Positions 11,321 through 23,497 are shown, counted from the stretch's first letter. The stretch is 64,000 bases of DNA from Pseudofabraea citricarpa (GCA_029641185.1 JAPWGK010000014.1:1116001-1180000), one strand, 5' to 3'. Notes: a model not told the origin generated them from the sequence alone. A program made the numbers and translations.

Positions 11321-11850
11321 CCTACTCCAGGGGTCTTGTCTGCACCGTACGTCGTTACGAGAGCGAGTTGCAGTGGAGTGGCTCGAGTGGTTACTGGTTA
11401 ATGTTAGTGTCCATAAGTGCCTTGGCCGGGTTTTGGGTGACAGACAGACAGACAGAACGCCGCCGGGGGGTTGCGGGTACGGGTAGCGGAGGGTATAGGT
11501 AGTTAGTTACCTAGGTAGGTACAGTACAGTAGGGTAGGGTACTACAAGTACCCTATTTACCTGCCTCCAACTGAGCCAAACTCTCAACTAAATTCAGTTA
11601 CTCGTACTACTTACTGTACAGTACTGTATCAATGTCCTGCCAGCTGTTCATCTGAACAAGACCCAAACCCTGGCCTACAGACCCGTAAAAGGAAAGATAC
11701 CGTGCTGCAGTAGCCCCTCCCCCCTCATACCGTACCGTAGGCTCACGGCCTGCCGTACGTACCGGAGTAACCGCACATGCACACTATTCCAGGCTAGATT
11801 TAAGCATAATACCCTGAAAAGGCGGAGGCATCACGCGTCCAGACTTACCA

Positions 11851-11875
11851 TCAATCAATCAATCAATCAATCAAT
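11851..11875. repeat. (TCAA)6 microsatellite
   Basis: Six perfect four-base units downstream of CCT6; a non-coding microsatellite. Confidence 0.9.
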
Positions 11876-12027
11876 TTAGCTTGGCGGCGTCCTGTCTGGT
11901 GCTCTTGTGGCGGCTTCCTATTCTCCCAGATATACCGGCTATTCTATTCTATCACAGGAAACTGGAGAATATTGTACAATGTTACATTCTCGAGTGAGAA
12001 GAGGTGCCAAGAACCAGCTCAATCTAC

Positions 12028-13907
12028 TTATTCGTCCATGCCCGGGCCCGGATTCGCTTGCCTGCCCATCTGTCGGGCTTTGAGCAGCTCGTCACACAGT
12101 AGCAGATTCGACGCGATGCCTGAACTGGACGCAATGCAGTTTCGCAACACACGGAAAGAATCATAGACCCCTTCCAGGACAGGATCCATCGGCTCGCCGG
12201 TGATCAGGTCCAAGCCAACCATGTTACCCTCGGCTTGTTCATCCTGTAGTGCAGCAACTATAAGACGTTAGTACAAGATCTACTTGGGGGATCTAATATA
12301 CGTACGGGCGTCTTGGATATCGTGGCCAGCATTTGCTGCGAGCGTCTTTGGAATAATCAGAAGAGCGTCCGCAAATGCTTGTACTCCCCACTTTGCCTTT
12401 CCCTTGACTGTCTTGCGGAATGCTTCGCTGTTCAAGTGCGCTGCGCACGCAACTTGGAAGGCGCCTGCACCAGGCACCACGCTCTTGTCAACGATCATGT
12501 TGTACACACTTCGAAGACCATCGCGGACCGCGTCTGTGATTTGAGTGATCGTGTGCTGGTTTGGGCCCTTGATCAGAAGTGTTACCGACTTGGGCTCCTT
12601 CACCTCCTCAATGAAGGTGTACTTTTCTTCTCCCAGTTGATGCTCGTAAACCAAGCCCGCCCATCCCAAGATATCAGGTGTCAGGTCATCCACGCTGTTC
12701 TGTGCAGTGCCACCACAGATCAGCTGCAACCTCTCCATGTTCCGTCTCTTAGCCCGTCTCAGAGCAAAGATACCATTCTTCACAAGCACATCGAGAGATA
12801 GAGGGTCGATTCCTTTCTGGTTGATAATAACAAAGCCCTTCTTTGGATCATTGCCGCATACCTCCTTCTTCAACTCGACTATCTTCCTCAATTTCTCATC
12901 AACAAATCTGCGCTCGCTCTCGACTAGCTTGTCTCTTTGCTCGGCGCTTGAATAATAGAAGCCAGAATTGATCTCGGATTTTTCGTATTCCAAACTGACA
13001 TTCAAGCTGAGAATGAAGGCATTCTCTACTCTCTTGGGCATATCTGGGTGTCTCGCACCGTGATCTAAAGCCAAACCACGGATAAGTTGGGTCTCGGATG
13101 CTGTGCGATGCTGCATCTTCATGATCTCAACCATGTGTAAATCGGGCTTCGCAGGGGCTTGGTAAATTGACAGAACAGCGTCCACAATATCAGGTGTAAG
13201 TTTATTGGCCAGAGTAGCATTCAGCTTGGTAGAGAGGGACGTTCGAGCAACGCTTAAAAGTAATTCGCGGTCAACTTCCTTGTCCATCTTGAAGGTATCG
13301 AGAAACTGCAACGAAGTTAATTAGCTTGTGCGCACTATGATCGCATTCCAACCCACCTTTAAAGACTCGGTTTTGGCAATCTCATATCCATCAGTGATGA
13401 TTCTAGGATGCAGTCCCTCCGAAATGTATCTATCAGCCTGCTTTAAGAGTTCACCAACAAGTAGAACTACTGAAGTTGTGCCATCTCCACAAATATCATC
13501 TTGTGCCGTGGCTGCTCGTGCTATCATAACCGCCGTTGGATTCTGGATTTGCATCTCTCGTAATAAGACATTTCCATCTTTCGTGAGTTTGATCTGCGAT
13601 GGATTGTCAGCCTAAAATTATGTGTTTGCTGTCCATGGATATCATACTGCTCCAGCTCCGTCAACAAGCCTGAGATGGGTTAGCCAATGAAGAGCAGCGG
13701 TAGGAAGGGGTCACACACATCTTTATGGTTCCCAGAGGTCCTAAATTTGACTTCAAAACATCTTGTAAACCCTCTCCAGCATTGATATTGACTTTTAAAG
13801 CTTCTCCTCTTCTCTGCATGTTGTCAGCGAAATCTTCTCCTGTAATGAAATCACTTCGGACATACTCTCGACTCGGCCTTCGGGTTCAAAAGCTGTGCGG
13901 CAGACAT
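12028..13907 (-). CDS. CCT6: T-complex chaperonin subunit zeta (CCT6)
   Basis: Six exons, 13907-13866, 13813-13719, 13669-13648, 13593-13357, 13305-12306 and 12257-12028, give 541 residues, the normal CCT6 length. The five introns are 48-54 nt. Exon 3 is only 22 nt and encodes the LVDGAGA segment. The start [14 protein letters not shown] matches the family N-terminus. Group II chaperonin motifs are intact: [16 protein letters not shown], the catalytic GDGTTSVV, the apical-domain stretch starting at [22 protein letters not shown], and AGHDIQDA before the last exon, which carries [15 protein letters not shown]/TRiC is a cytosolic double ring of eight paralogues that folds actin and tubulin; CCT6 is one of the weak ATP-hydrolysing subunits. 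The gene diverges from the prenylcysteine oxidase gene with only 226 bp between start codons. Confidence 0.96.
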
Positions 13908-14133
13908 CTTGACAGCTAGGTATTCGAAATAACAAGCTGAAGAAGTGATGTTGGTTGGAGGAATAAGCAGAGCTGTCTATCTAGCTATGCTGCCTTTCAA
14001 AATATTTCGATGAGCGACGCGGTTCGCGTGATTCCCCGCTAGGCTGTAACGAGGCATACAGCACTCCAACTCCCGTCTCTCACACCCTCCTTCATCTGTT
14101 TTCCATCTCACGCTCCCACTCTTTATCGTGAAA
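13908..14133. promoter_or_regulatory. Compact divergent promoter, CCT6 / prenylcysteine oxidase
   Basis: Only 226 bp separate the two start codons, so both core promoters must lie here and may be co-regulated. The half near the prenylcysteine oxidase start is pyrimidine-rich (ctcccgtctctcacaccctc), typical of fungal core promoters. No specific factor site is claimed. Confidence 0.6.
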
Positions 14134-16333
14134 ATGTATGTATTTCGCAAATTCCCAGCCACACTGGTTGTGACTCTGCTTTGCGGGCAAAGTTTGGCAT
14201 TTTGGCCATTTGACGTACTTGCAGCCACCGACAACGAACCAAGTCCGTCTTACGCGGACAGCAATGCAAAGCGCATTGCAATCATTGGTATGTACTCGGG
14301 TTGCCTCTATTGCATAGGAGACGCGCAAAGAAATCCAGTGTCCCAAAAATCAAGTTCTTGTAATGGGATTGATCAAACTCCTTGAGCACTTAACAAACCC
14401 GAAGATCATGTCATTATTTGCGGTCCACCTGTTGTCAAGTGACTTACATGTATACTGATCTTTTGTTGTCTTTCTATTTTGGATGCAATTCTACCCTTTC
14501 AGCCCCGGGCCTGTGGGCTGTAGTGACTATGTCTATAAAAAATCCAAAGAGCATCGCAAGAAATAAATATGTGCTAACCGTTTCTCAGGGGCTGGTGCTG
14601 CTGGATCGTCAACTGCATACCACTTACAGAAGTTTGCCGAGGGTTCCGGACTTGAAACCAATGTCACAGTATTTGAAAAATCGTCTTATGTCGGTGGTCG
14701 TTCGACGACTGTAAATGCCTTTGATAATCCATTGGAACCAGTCGAGCTTGGTGCAAGTATCTTCGTCGAGGTCAACGCAATTCTAAAAAATGCATCCGAG
14801 CATTTTGGACTGCATACAAGAGCCCGATCTCTTGATGCCAACTCGGAATTACTCGGGATCTGGGACGGTGACAAGTTTGTCTTTACGCAGCAAGAAGGAG
14901 GGTGGGAGTGGTGGAATACCGCCGTATGGACCGTTCTATCTATAGCTCATTGCGGCTCAAATGCTCTATATCCTGATACTAATTCAATGTTAGAAAATCT
15001 TATGGAAATACGGACTAGCTCCTATCCGGACCCAACGTCTCATGAAGAGCACTGTCGGCAAATTCCTAAAGCTCTACAAGGCTCCGTTCTTCCCTTTCCG
15101 ATCACTTTCCGATCGAGCTCTGGACTTGGATCTCACAGCGGTAACATCAATGACCGGAGAGCAATATCTTGCAGCCAACAATGTGAGAAACATATCAATC
15201 TTTATTGAGCTAAATATCTAATATTCATATGAACAGATTGGAGCGCCCTTCTCCACCGACATCATTCAAGCAAGCACTCGAGTCAACTATGCTTCAAATC
15301 TGGGCCTTATTCATGGACTGGAAACCATGGTGTGCATGGCTATAGAAGGCGCCATGCAAATTCAAGGAGGCAACTGGCAAATTTTCGACAGTATGCTAAA
15401 AGCATCCAATGCCACAGTGCATCTCAACAGCACAGTTACCAACATATCAAAACACAACGGCAAGTACATCATCAAGACCTCTTCCCAAGATGCTACCACA
15501 GGAGAGATCCACACGCTTGAAGAGCCATACGATACCGTCGTTCTAGCTGCGCCTCTTCAATATTCTAACATCGAAATTGAGAAGGACTTGCTCAAACACA
15601 CTCCTGACGAAATTCCATATGTGCAACTTCATGTATCGCTCTTTTCAACACCTCGTACTTTGAGTCCCGCCTATTTCAACCTAGCCCCAGATGCACAAGT
15701 ACCTAACACAATCTTGACCACCATTCCTCCCACCGAAGATCCAGGAAATCGCAAGGATGGAGTCGGCAAAGCAGGATTCTTCAGCATTAGCACCTTACGC
15801 ACCGTCATCAATCCTAAAACCCTCGAGCAAGAATACTTATACAAAATTTTCTCGCCAGAGAAGCTCACTTCGGAATTCCTTTCAGATATCTTTGCTATTC
15901 CAGGTAAGATTCACACTTTATTCCATGTTCCAATATGAAAACTTTACTCATTAAATTGTAGTACCTACTGATCTTAGCACCATCAACATCAATAGTGGAG
16001 ATGCTATTTCTTGGTATTATCCTCACGTCTGGTATTCATACCCATACGAGTATCCACGCGTGACATTCGAAGACTCAGAATTAGCTCGTGGCTTCTATTA
16101 CACAAGTGGTATCGAGAGCTTTATCAGCACCATGGAAGTACGTTGCCCATTTACTAGTCGCTTGAATTCTCGCTGACGTTGTTTTCTTCTCCCTCTAGAC
16201 AAGTGCATTGATGGGTATGAACATTGCACAACTGATTGTAGATGATCACCTTGAGGTTTTTAGTAGTGATGAGAAGAAAGAGGACAACACACAAGTTGTG
16301 TTTTCGGAGATGCCCAAGAACGAAGAGTTGTGA
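14134..16333 (+). CDS. Prenylcysteine oxidase/lyase family flavoprotein
   Basis: Six exons, 14134-14287, 14589-14923, 14994-15182, 15237-15903, 15962-16137 and 16199-16333, give 551 residues. The first intron is unusually long (301 nt); the others are 54-70 nt. The N-terminus has a hydrophobic signal peptide (TLVVTLLCGQSLAFW), so the protein enters the secretory pathway. Intron 1 splits the FAD-binding motif, which reads IIGAGAAGSSTAYHL when spliced; it is followed by VTVFEKSSYVGGRSTTV. Later stretches match the family: WWNTAKILWKYG across intron 2, TAVTSMTGEQYLAANN, and LGLIHGLETMVCMAIEGAMQ. The C-terminal domain has WYYPHVWYSYPYEYPR. The family oxidatively releases cysteine from prenylcysteine after breakdown of prenylated proteins, in lysosome or vacuole. 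The start lies 226 bp from CCT6. Substrate in fungi is inferred by homology only. Confidence 0.92.
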
Positions 16334-16563
16334 TATGTCTATCTGGTACTAACCTTGAATAGACAGTAAGGGAGGAAAGAAATGGAAAGTCCAAAAATTG
16401 CCGGTCCAATTGGCGTTGTAGTATATCTTATTTTGTCTACTTTTCAAATTCTGTTTTGCCCTTTTCAAGAATTGTACTTATTCTGCTTTTGTGTAACACA
16501 AGTACAATAATTCAAGTTATGGTGTCTTCTCGCCCCATTAAATACGTTCAACTTAAGTTGGTC

Positions 16564-17955
16564 TCATGTTGTTTTCCAAACGTGCCCACCTCCCTTTTGC
16601 CATAGCCATACGGCCTCGACTGCATATACCCTACTGCCTTGGTGCCCCCCCTCAGTATTAGCAGCCTCCTCCAGTGTCTGAACCACTTTTCCTCCCTCCA
16701 TACACTTCCATAGGCCTTTCGTTATTTCGCTGTCTTGGTTGCCCCATTCTCCCCTGCCTAGTCGATATAAAATCCTCCCCAGCGTCTGAAACGCTACACA
16801 TCTCTGAGCTGGGAATGCAGACCGTGCTAACCTCGCAAGCTCAGGGACTGTATACCCAGCAGCTTCTGGTGCTTCACCATGGTGGTGAAGTCCTTTGCTG
16901 ATTGGCATTGCGCGTGAAATTCGAGGCGGTAATAATCCTCCACGAAAGTCGAAGCGTAATGCCGACGCAGATAATGCTTCATTGGCCGGATAATAGGGCG
17001 ATTCCTGATCTGCGATGGAGCCATGAGTTGGGATTGGTGCCATCCATGCAAGCTTTGAAGGGTCCGCCGGCAAAGAAGGGAAGTATTTTGAGTGCAAATT
17101 CTCAAGAAATGAGGGGTCAGAAGGATCGAGTTCGGGCGCCGCGGGTGCATTAGGAAAATGAAGAGCTGGCTGAGTGACCTCAATGGATTGCGAGGCAGAA
17201 TTCGAGGCTCGCTGTAGACCAATAGGCTCTACCGGTTCTGCATCATCCGCAAAGGTCACTGATTTCGTTGCAGCAGTAGGTTTCCCGGTTGGCTTAGGTG
17301 CAGATATCCCTTCTTCGTCTTCCTTGCTCGAATAGCCAACAATATCCTTAACAGCAGCCACTGGGTTCGTTGACTTAGTGGCAGACATAGCAACCTCCTC
17401 TTTCCTTGGCTTGAGTTCTATGCCCCTCGCAGCAGGAGGCTCAATGCCAGTATCGCCGCGACCATCGTCAAGATTTGCCCTCTTCAGAAATTTTTCGATC
17501 AGAGACGGGTTCAAGCCTGCCAACAGGTCGCGCTGTTCCTCCTCAATTTCCTCTGTTGTCATTGATGCCAATCTTCTCTTATTTTCCGCATCGATCTTAT
17601 GCCTCTCGGTTTCTTCATAGCTATGGCCATTGTCTCTCGTTGTGGTTATATTCCTGCTAGGCGGTGGTGGAGGCAAGGGTCCAGATATCTGCGCATCAGC
17701 GCTTGAAGTCTGGTTAGACCCAAGCCTCTGCAGCTTAAAGGCTGAGATACGAGTTCGTTTCTTGTGCTCAGGAAATCCGGTCGAGGTGCTCTTTAGCTTG
17801 GGAGCTGTAGGAGGGGCAGTCGATTTTTCGACGATGTCTCCAATAAAGGCTGAAGGGATGGCAGAGCTCGCAGTCGGTGGGAGTCTGGAGTTCGAGCCAG
17901 TTTCATCTTCATCGTCAGATAGATCAATGGTAAATCGTTGCCCTCGTAGATCCAT
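16564..17955 (-). CDS. RBA50: RNA polymerase II-associated protein 1 homologue (RPAP1/Rba50)
   Basis: A single exon encodes 463 residues from ATG 17955. The N-terminal third is disordered with acidic (DLSDDEDET) and basic (EHKKRTRIS) patches and a Pro run. The RPAP1 N-terminal domain is at about residues 120-165: IDAENKRRLASMTTEEIEEE then DLLAGLNPSLIEKFLKRAN. The RPAP1 C-terminal signature is at about 340-400: LRFDFRGGLLPPR, then GYTVPELARLARSAFPAQR and GRILYRLGRGEWG. In yeast Rba50 helps assemble RNA polymerases, mainly pol II, in the cytoplasm with R2TP and GPN GTPases. Length is close to the yeast protein (439) rather than to animal RPAP1, which carries a long extra C-terminus. Confidence 0.9.
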   Translation of the reverse strand: MDLRGQRFTIDLSDDEDETGSNSRLPPTASSAIPSAFIGDIVEKSTAPPTAPKLKSTSTGFPEHKKRTRISAFKLQRLGSNQTSSADAQISGPLPPPPPSRNITTTRDNGHSYEETERHKIDAENKRRLASMTTEEIEEEQRDLLAGLNPSLIEKFLKRANLDDGRGDTGIEPPAARGIELKPRKEEVAMSATKSTNPVAAVKDIVGYSSKEDEEGISAPKPTGKPTAATKSVTFADDAEPVEPIGLQRASNSASQSIEVTQPALHFPNAPAAPELDPSDPSFLENLHSKYFPSLPADPSKLAWMAPIPTHGSIADQESPYYPANEALSASALRFDFRGGLLPPRISRAMPISKGLHHHGEAPEAAGYTVPELARLARSAFPAQRCVAFQTLGRILYRLGRGEWGNQDSEITKGLWKCMEGGKVVQTLEEAANTEGGHQGSRVYAVEAVWLWQKGGGHVWKTT

Positions 17956-19136
17956 TGCGTTTCTCTTGGTGATATCGCGGGGCGTGGTGGTACCTGATCT
18001 TCAACCCGACAAAATAAGGTTTGATAAGCCCAGAGCCCTGAAACGGCTCGATATATCCACGGACATGCATTACTAGCGCTACGACGCATCATATCTACTT
18101 CCACAACCACAGCGGTTTCTAGTACTGCAACACCTGTTTGATGGCCTAGATGATAAACATGTATACCTCAACGAGCATTGGTCTTCAAAAATGAAGATGC
18201 GTCGTAGTTTTTATGTGCTTTTGATATGTTCTGGCTTTAGCGACTCCCCGTGAGCATATCGAATAGCCGTCGCTTAAATTCAGGTTTGGCGCGAGATGTC
18301 AGCCTCATCTAAGGAGGAGATAAGTCCCGATGATCTGAGATCAAGATTGAAGATGCTTTGGGCGTTCGGAGACGATGGAACCAAGAGCTCCTGAGAAGGC
18401 ATCCGTCTCTCTGGCAGCCAGACGGGTCGTTTTGGCGTGACGAAGGGCCAATATCAGAAAAGTAACATGTAAAGGGGGCATGTTTCTCCACGACTCAAGT
18501 GCCAAGGGGAGCACATCCCTGATGCACCTGGTGGCCAGACTTTGCTGGAGTACAGTAGGTACAGTACCAACAAACAGACCCTTTTCAAGCCCCCAGACTG
18601 AGTTTGGTTTTCTTTTCTAGGCGGAGTACCTATAGGTCCTTAACGATGTTCCTTAGCTTAATTTTTCGGAGACGCTCAGCGCATACGTGCCATCTATTGC
18701 ACCTAACTTCCCACATCCAATTCGATTCTCCTTCTTTTCCTTTACACAACAACTCCACCCGCCAGAACGTCTTTTGATGCATTTATCAAAAGAATAACGC
18801 CATCTATCGAACAACCCCCCGAAAGGGTCCCATTTGATTCCGGCCATCCCACGCCTTATTTTGCCGCCATTGACGAGCCGACCTTCGCCAGCACACGGGC
18901 GGTACGTCCAGAATTCTGCAATCGCGTCGTCGTGTCGAACTTGAAGCTATTCACAACCTCGCCAGGAGGTGTTTGCAGCCAACCTCCACCACCTCACCTC
19001 TGCTCCCCCGTCACCCACCCCAGGCCACACGTCTTCGTCCGCCGGTCCAGGATACCATAGCAGCTGGGCCATTCCTGAGAGCGGCCACGCACGTCGCAAA
19101 TCATATGTTGTTGTTTTAACCACTCACTCCACCGCC
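17956..19136. promoter_or_regulatory. Divergent intergenic region, RPAP1 / HPC2
   Basis: About 1.2 kb between two head-to-head transcription and chromatin genes. No additional gene is supported. A GTACAGTAGGTACAGTACC motif lies near 18552. The HPC2 frame is open upstream of its ATG back to 18969 but contains no in-frame ATG, so that part is treated as 5' leader. Confidence 0.5.
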
Positions 19137-21136
19137 ATGTCCGCCTCCGACCTGCGTCACGAGGAGCTTGGAGAGAATACTCCCCAGTCTCGCCAATACA
19201 GCTCGTCGCCTGGACTGTCATCACCACCACGCTCCAGTCCCGAGGCACCAGACTCTGCGCCCAAGCTGCGTGCCAGTGGCTCGCACTCGCGACTCAGTTC
19301 CAGCATCACTGTCAACGTCGCTGGAGTTGAGGGTAGTCCTGCGACTAGCTCCTCCGCCCCGCCGGTTAAGGAACGGAAGAAGCCTGGCCGGAAGCCGAAA
19401 ATCCACTACAACGAAGACGGTTCTATAATGGAGGCACCTGTCAAAGCCAGACGAGCCCGCAAACCCAAGGATCCAAATGCCCCAGCACCAGTTCCACGAA
19501 AGCGCAAAAGTACCACCTCAGACGTCGTAAACGGCGCCGAGGGTCGCTCGGCATCGGGAAAGCAACCGAAGCTGGGTGACCCCGAACTCGCCCCAGCCGA
19601 GACCAAGTTTCTTGTTCCGTCAACCATGCCCGTCGCTTCCCAAAGCGGAAATAAAGAAGGCATCCCCATTGCCTCTTTCTTCAACGTCGGACCGCCACCC
19701 CCACCCCAACCAGCCAACCCAACCCCACAACCACAACCACAACAGTCACAACCTCCCCCGACTCGAACTAGTGGCCAGAATTACGATCCGATTAGATCTA
19801 ATTACGATCCTGTGCGAGAGACCGTGCTCACTCATAATTCATACACCAATTCTCAAGGGTCGCCTCAAGCGCCGTACGCACCAAATCGCGCGAGTGAATC
19901 TCCGTCAATCTCAAGTTTGGTCGATCCTCCAAATCAAGCAATGACTTCACCGTCTGTTGCTACGCAGTCATTCTTCAACCAGCAACAGCAAGCGAGGTTA
20001 AACACCGATGGACGATCTTCAATTCCCGCTTCACCAACTACAAATCGCCTTGCGCCTTCGCCAGCAGTTCTCGTTGAAGCCCGCGATTACTACAACTCAC
20101 CGGCTCCTCCTACCACTATTCCGGCCACGGCCCCCAAGAAAGACATGCCTGTCACTGCTCCTGCCCCTCCTACAACAGTCACCAACAAGAAGTCAACAAC
20201 TTCCTCAGCTGGAGCTTCTCCCAAGCCACACAAGAACAAAGAAAAATTCCCCACACCACCACCCCTTCCTGGCTCTGGCCTGATGCAGCTCGGTGGGACT
20301 GATGGCACCGAATTCCGTGCCCCCACAATTTGCTTTGAGGTCAAGATAACGCCTGGCGAAGGAAATAAATACGTTAACTTTAACCGCATGGCCGAGGAAC
20401 GTTATGGATGGGATGCGTTACACCCTCGCCTAGCTGCCCAGCGCGAAAGACTTGCACGTGTCGCAGCTGCTGGTGCGGCTCTAGAGCGGAATGGAAATAA
20501 GGAAAGTGGTGATGAAGCATCTGATGATTCCGATTCCGAAAACGACGTTGATATGGGTGGAATGAGCGATGGTCGAATGGGAACCGATACCGGCGAGAAG
20601 AGAGTGGTCAAGAAGAGAATGATGAAGGAGGATATGTATGACAAGGACGATGGCTTCGTTGATGATTCAGAGATGCAGTGGGAAGAGCAAGCGGTTGCTG
20701 CTAACGATGGTTTCTTCGTATATTCTGGCCCTCTTGTCCCAGAGGTTGCGAAGCCAGATGTAGACAGGTACGTCATAGGTCTCCGACTTTCTCTAGGCAG
20801 TTACTCACATCTTTCAGTGCTCCAAAGCGTGGCCGTGGACGAGGTCGTGGCGGAACTGGTCGCGGTGGCGGACCTGGTTCAAGAGGTGGCAGAGTGCCAG
20901 GTGCACCTTCATCGGCAAACGGCAGTGCAACAGGTACGAGACCTGCAACTGGACCAGGTTCTCGAGGCGGAGCAGTTACACGAAAGCCTCGGATTACCAA
21001 AGCAGATCGTGCACGTATGGAGCAGGAGAAGCTTGATCGAGAAAAAATGGGCACTTTGGCTTCTATGCCTAGTGGTTACAGTGGAATTCCTCTTGCATCG
21101 AACATTGGCACAACTCCTATGGTTTTCAACCAGTAG
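19137..21136 (+). CDS. HPC2: Hpc2-like histone chaperone subunit (HIR complex, ubinuclein family)
   Basis: Exons 19137-20767 and 20818-21136 (intron 50 nt, GTACGT...CAG) give 649 residues. ATG 19137 has a good context (CCGCCATGTC). The long N-terminal part is Ser/Pro-rich with an AT-hook-like KKPGRKPKI and basic ARRARKPK. A conserved fungal block begins APTICFEVKITPGEGNKYVN and ends in ERYGWDALHPRLAAQRERLA. The HUN/HRD signature follows an acidic tract: MYDKDDGFVDDSEMQWEEQ then NDGFFVYSGPLV. The C-terminus after the intron is Arg/Gly-rich (KRGRGRGRGG). The HUN segment in Hpc2/ubinuclein binds histone H3.3-H4 in the HIRA/HIR complex, which deposits histones independently of replication and represses histone genes outside S phase. 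Confidence 0.88.
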
Positions 21137-21685
21137 ATACCGAGTGTTTAAGCCTAGGTTGAAAGGAGAGTAGTAATAGGTGTATGGGTATAATTTCGGT
21201 GGCGTTCATGAGGGGAAGACTGGGCAAGCATTGGGTTCCACGGTGTTCACATACCAAGGCAACTCTTTTAACGGGTGTATTTTAGATGGTTTAATGGCCT
21301 TTGACGGTTGCACAAACTGTACAGATAGTCTCAGTAAGAGAAGCGCAATCAGATTTGAAAATAACTACATTCTAAGAACCATTACTTGCTGAAAATGGGG
21401 TCCATGGTCACTCGTACCAAGAACTTCGAATAACCTGGCTGGAGATTGATATGTGGAGAGGGAGTTGTACATATGATATGTGTAGGCTATCTCCCAGTGA
21501 CCATGACCTGAGGGAGCCTCGAGCATCAATCGAGGTCGCGAGTCGATTAAGCTGATAAGAGGCCTGAGGCATCGAAAACGTCACTCCCGTCCCCTGTCCC
21601 AAGATGTGAAGCCTATACCACACCCAGATACCCATCCCGAGAGTTCACTTGCTCCCCAGCTTCTCCGCCAATCCAGAATTCCACA
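21137..21685. other. Intergenic, 3' of HPC2 and promoter of CTP1
   Basis: About 550 bp between two co-directional genes. No gene or clear repeat is visible. It presumably holds the HPC2 3' untranslated region and the CTP1 promoter. Confidence 0.45.
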
Positions 21686-22851
21686 ATGGCTACTGCACAA
21701 CCCGACAAGAAAAAGGAGAGGCCCAGTGCCCTGCGTTCTATCATCGCAGGAAGTACAGCTGGAGCTGTCGAGATTGGTACGTCGAGGTCCCGCTAGGATT
21801 GAATTATCTGGGAGGTGCAAGAACTGACTTTCTACAGCCATAACTTATCCTGCCGAATGTAAGTCTATATGCAAATTACCTTACAAACTTAACAGTAAAT
21901 CCGTTGAGATGCGGGAATGGCTGGATTTCTGGTTGGTTGGAGGCAAAGGACTAATGAGATGATGGCATAGTCGCGAAGACAAGGACGCAATTGAATCGCA
22001 GATTGGCGGATTCAGCAAAATTACCATGGCCACCGTTTGGAAGCGCCTGGTATGCAGGTTGTACGACGTTGATCATTGGTAACTCATTGAAGGCTGGAAT
22101 ACGTATGTTCTATTTCGTAGGAGTCAAAAACCGAGCTAATGGCAAAATAGGATTTGTTGCCTTCGATCAGTATAAGTCTTTACTTCAAGACACCCACGGA
22201 AACATATCAGGGCCCAGAACTGTAATCGCAGGGTTTGGGGCTGGTGTTACAGAGTCATTACTTGCTGTCACACCATTTGAGAGCATCAAGACCACATTGT
22301 ATATTGTTCTTGGACCAGGGAAAGATATGAGTGCTAACTACTGTCCCAGAATTGACGACCGCAAGAGTGCCAATCCACGAATGCGTGGTTTCCTTCACGC
22401 TGTTCCCATCATAGCCCGTGAGCGAGGTCTGAGGGGATTTTTCCAAGGCTTCGTCCCAACCACAGCTCGACAAGCCGCCAACAGTGCAACCCGCTTTGGT
22501 TCATACACCTTCCTCAGACAACTTGCTCAGTCGTATACTGCTCCTGGTGAAAAGCTTGGTGCTCTGTCGACCTTTGGAATTGGCGGCGTGGCAGGCCTGA
22601 TTACTGTATACGTGACTCAGCCGCTCGATACCGTCAAGACCAGAATGCAAAGCATTGAAGCCAGAAGCCTGTACAAAAATACATTTGCTTGCGCAGCGAG
22701 CATTGCCAAGAACGAGGGCATTTTGACTTTCTGGAGTGGTGCTCTTCCCCGACTGGTCAGACTAATGTTGAGTGGTGGCATTGTCTTTACTATGTATGAG
22801 AAGAGCATCGATCTGATGGATAGACTAGATCCAGAGAAGAAGTATGTTTGA
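21686..22851 (+). CDS. CTP1: Mitochondrial citrate/tricarboxylate carrier (Ctp1)
   Basis: Five exons, 21686-21776, 21838-21858, 21971-22102, 22151-22298 and 22350-22851, give 297 residues, the usual mitochondrial-carrier length. Exon 2 is a 21-nt micro-exon encoding AITYPAE. The last intron (51 nt, GTATAT...CTAAC...CAG) is in frame, so an unspliced frame is open; splicing restores KTTLIDDRKSANPRMRGF, typical of citrate carriers. Three Px[DE]xx[KR] carrier signatures are present: PAEFAKTRTQ (split by intron 2), PFESIKTTL and PLDTVKTRMQ. The N-terminal LRSIIAGSTAGAVEI is the first helix. The protein exchanges citrate for malate or another tricarboxylate across the inner membrane, supplying cytosolic acetyl-CoA. 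It is convergent with the complex III assembly-factor gene. Confidence 0.94.
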
Positions 22852-23021
22852 CATATAAACCAAAAGGAGCATTGAGATGCATATCACACGGCGTTATGGA
22901 GTTACAGAGGCACCTTGAATATAGAGCGTACAATTTTTACGTTTGCCCGAACGCCAATTATTCCTCTGCAGATTCTATGTTACAGTGTGTAATAATAATA
23001 CAACAAGCGCATATAGTTAGT

Positions 23022-23497
23022 TCATTGAAATCGTAAAAACCCCTTCCATTTATTCGCCATATTACCCCACCAAGTTCGATCCGGCACCTCTTCCAGCTCC
23101 TTGATCAAGTCCGTATAATATGTGGGGTTACTCTTTGGTTTCATGAGACTACCAGTAATTGGAAACTATGAAGCACTTAGCTGCGGCCCTTGTACTTTCA
23201 ATTGCTGGACGTGAACTCACCTGTTTACTGTATCGATTCTCAACCAAGGAATATAGAGCATTGGCCTGCGCCATCTCCGCCTTCTCATCCACCACTGAGA
23301 CCCCAGTCGAACCTGGAAGGACTCTTCGGTCTATTCGACGACGCATAGCCTCCTGAAATTGACATTCTGGTCTGAGAGGATCGGCCGGCCATTTCGACAG
23401 GGCACGCAAGTAGTGTCTGTAGGCAACCTGGAGATGAAGTCAGACATGATGCGAGAGACGGCCTGGGTCACGAAGTAATACTTACTGACTTCGACAT
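23022..23497 (-). CDS. UQCC2: Complex III assembly factor, UQCC2/Cbp6-like
   Basis: Exons 23497-23486, 23427-23221 and 23165-23022 give 120 residues. The first exon is only 12 nt (MSKS); the introns are 58 nt (GTAAGT...CAG) and 55 nt (GTGAGT...TAG). The second acceptor was chosen because TAG at 23168-23166 keeps frame into FPITGSLMKPKSNPTYYTDL, whereas a later TAG gives an immediate stop. The N-terminal half, AYRHYLRALSKWPADPLRPE followed by an Arg-rich helix, resembles the start of UQCC2 (YRRFLKLCEEWPVD). The middle NALYSLVENRYSKQ matches its YESL...YY segment. The C-terminus ends ELEEVPDRTWWGNMANKWKG. UQCC2/Cbp6 acts with Cbp3/UQCC1 on the mitochondrial ribosome to stabilise nascent cytochrome b. 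It has no curated presequence, like other small factors of this type. Confidence 0.7.

Larger units (their letters stand above)
10994..12027. other. Promoter region of the GH47 gene and 3' flank of CCT6, rich in simple repeats
   Basis: No gene is supported in this 1-kb stretch. It contains several short tandem repeats (listed separately) and a CAGACAGA tract (11441-11456). There are also TACCTAGGTAGGTAC and ACTGTACAGTACTG palindromic motifs near 11507-11522 and 11615-11630. The right-hand 200 bp are probably the CCT6 3' untranslated region. Confidence 0.5.
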
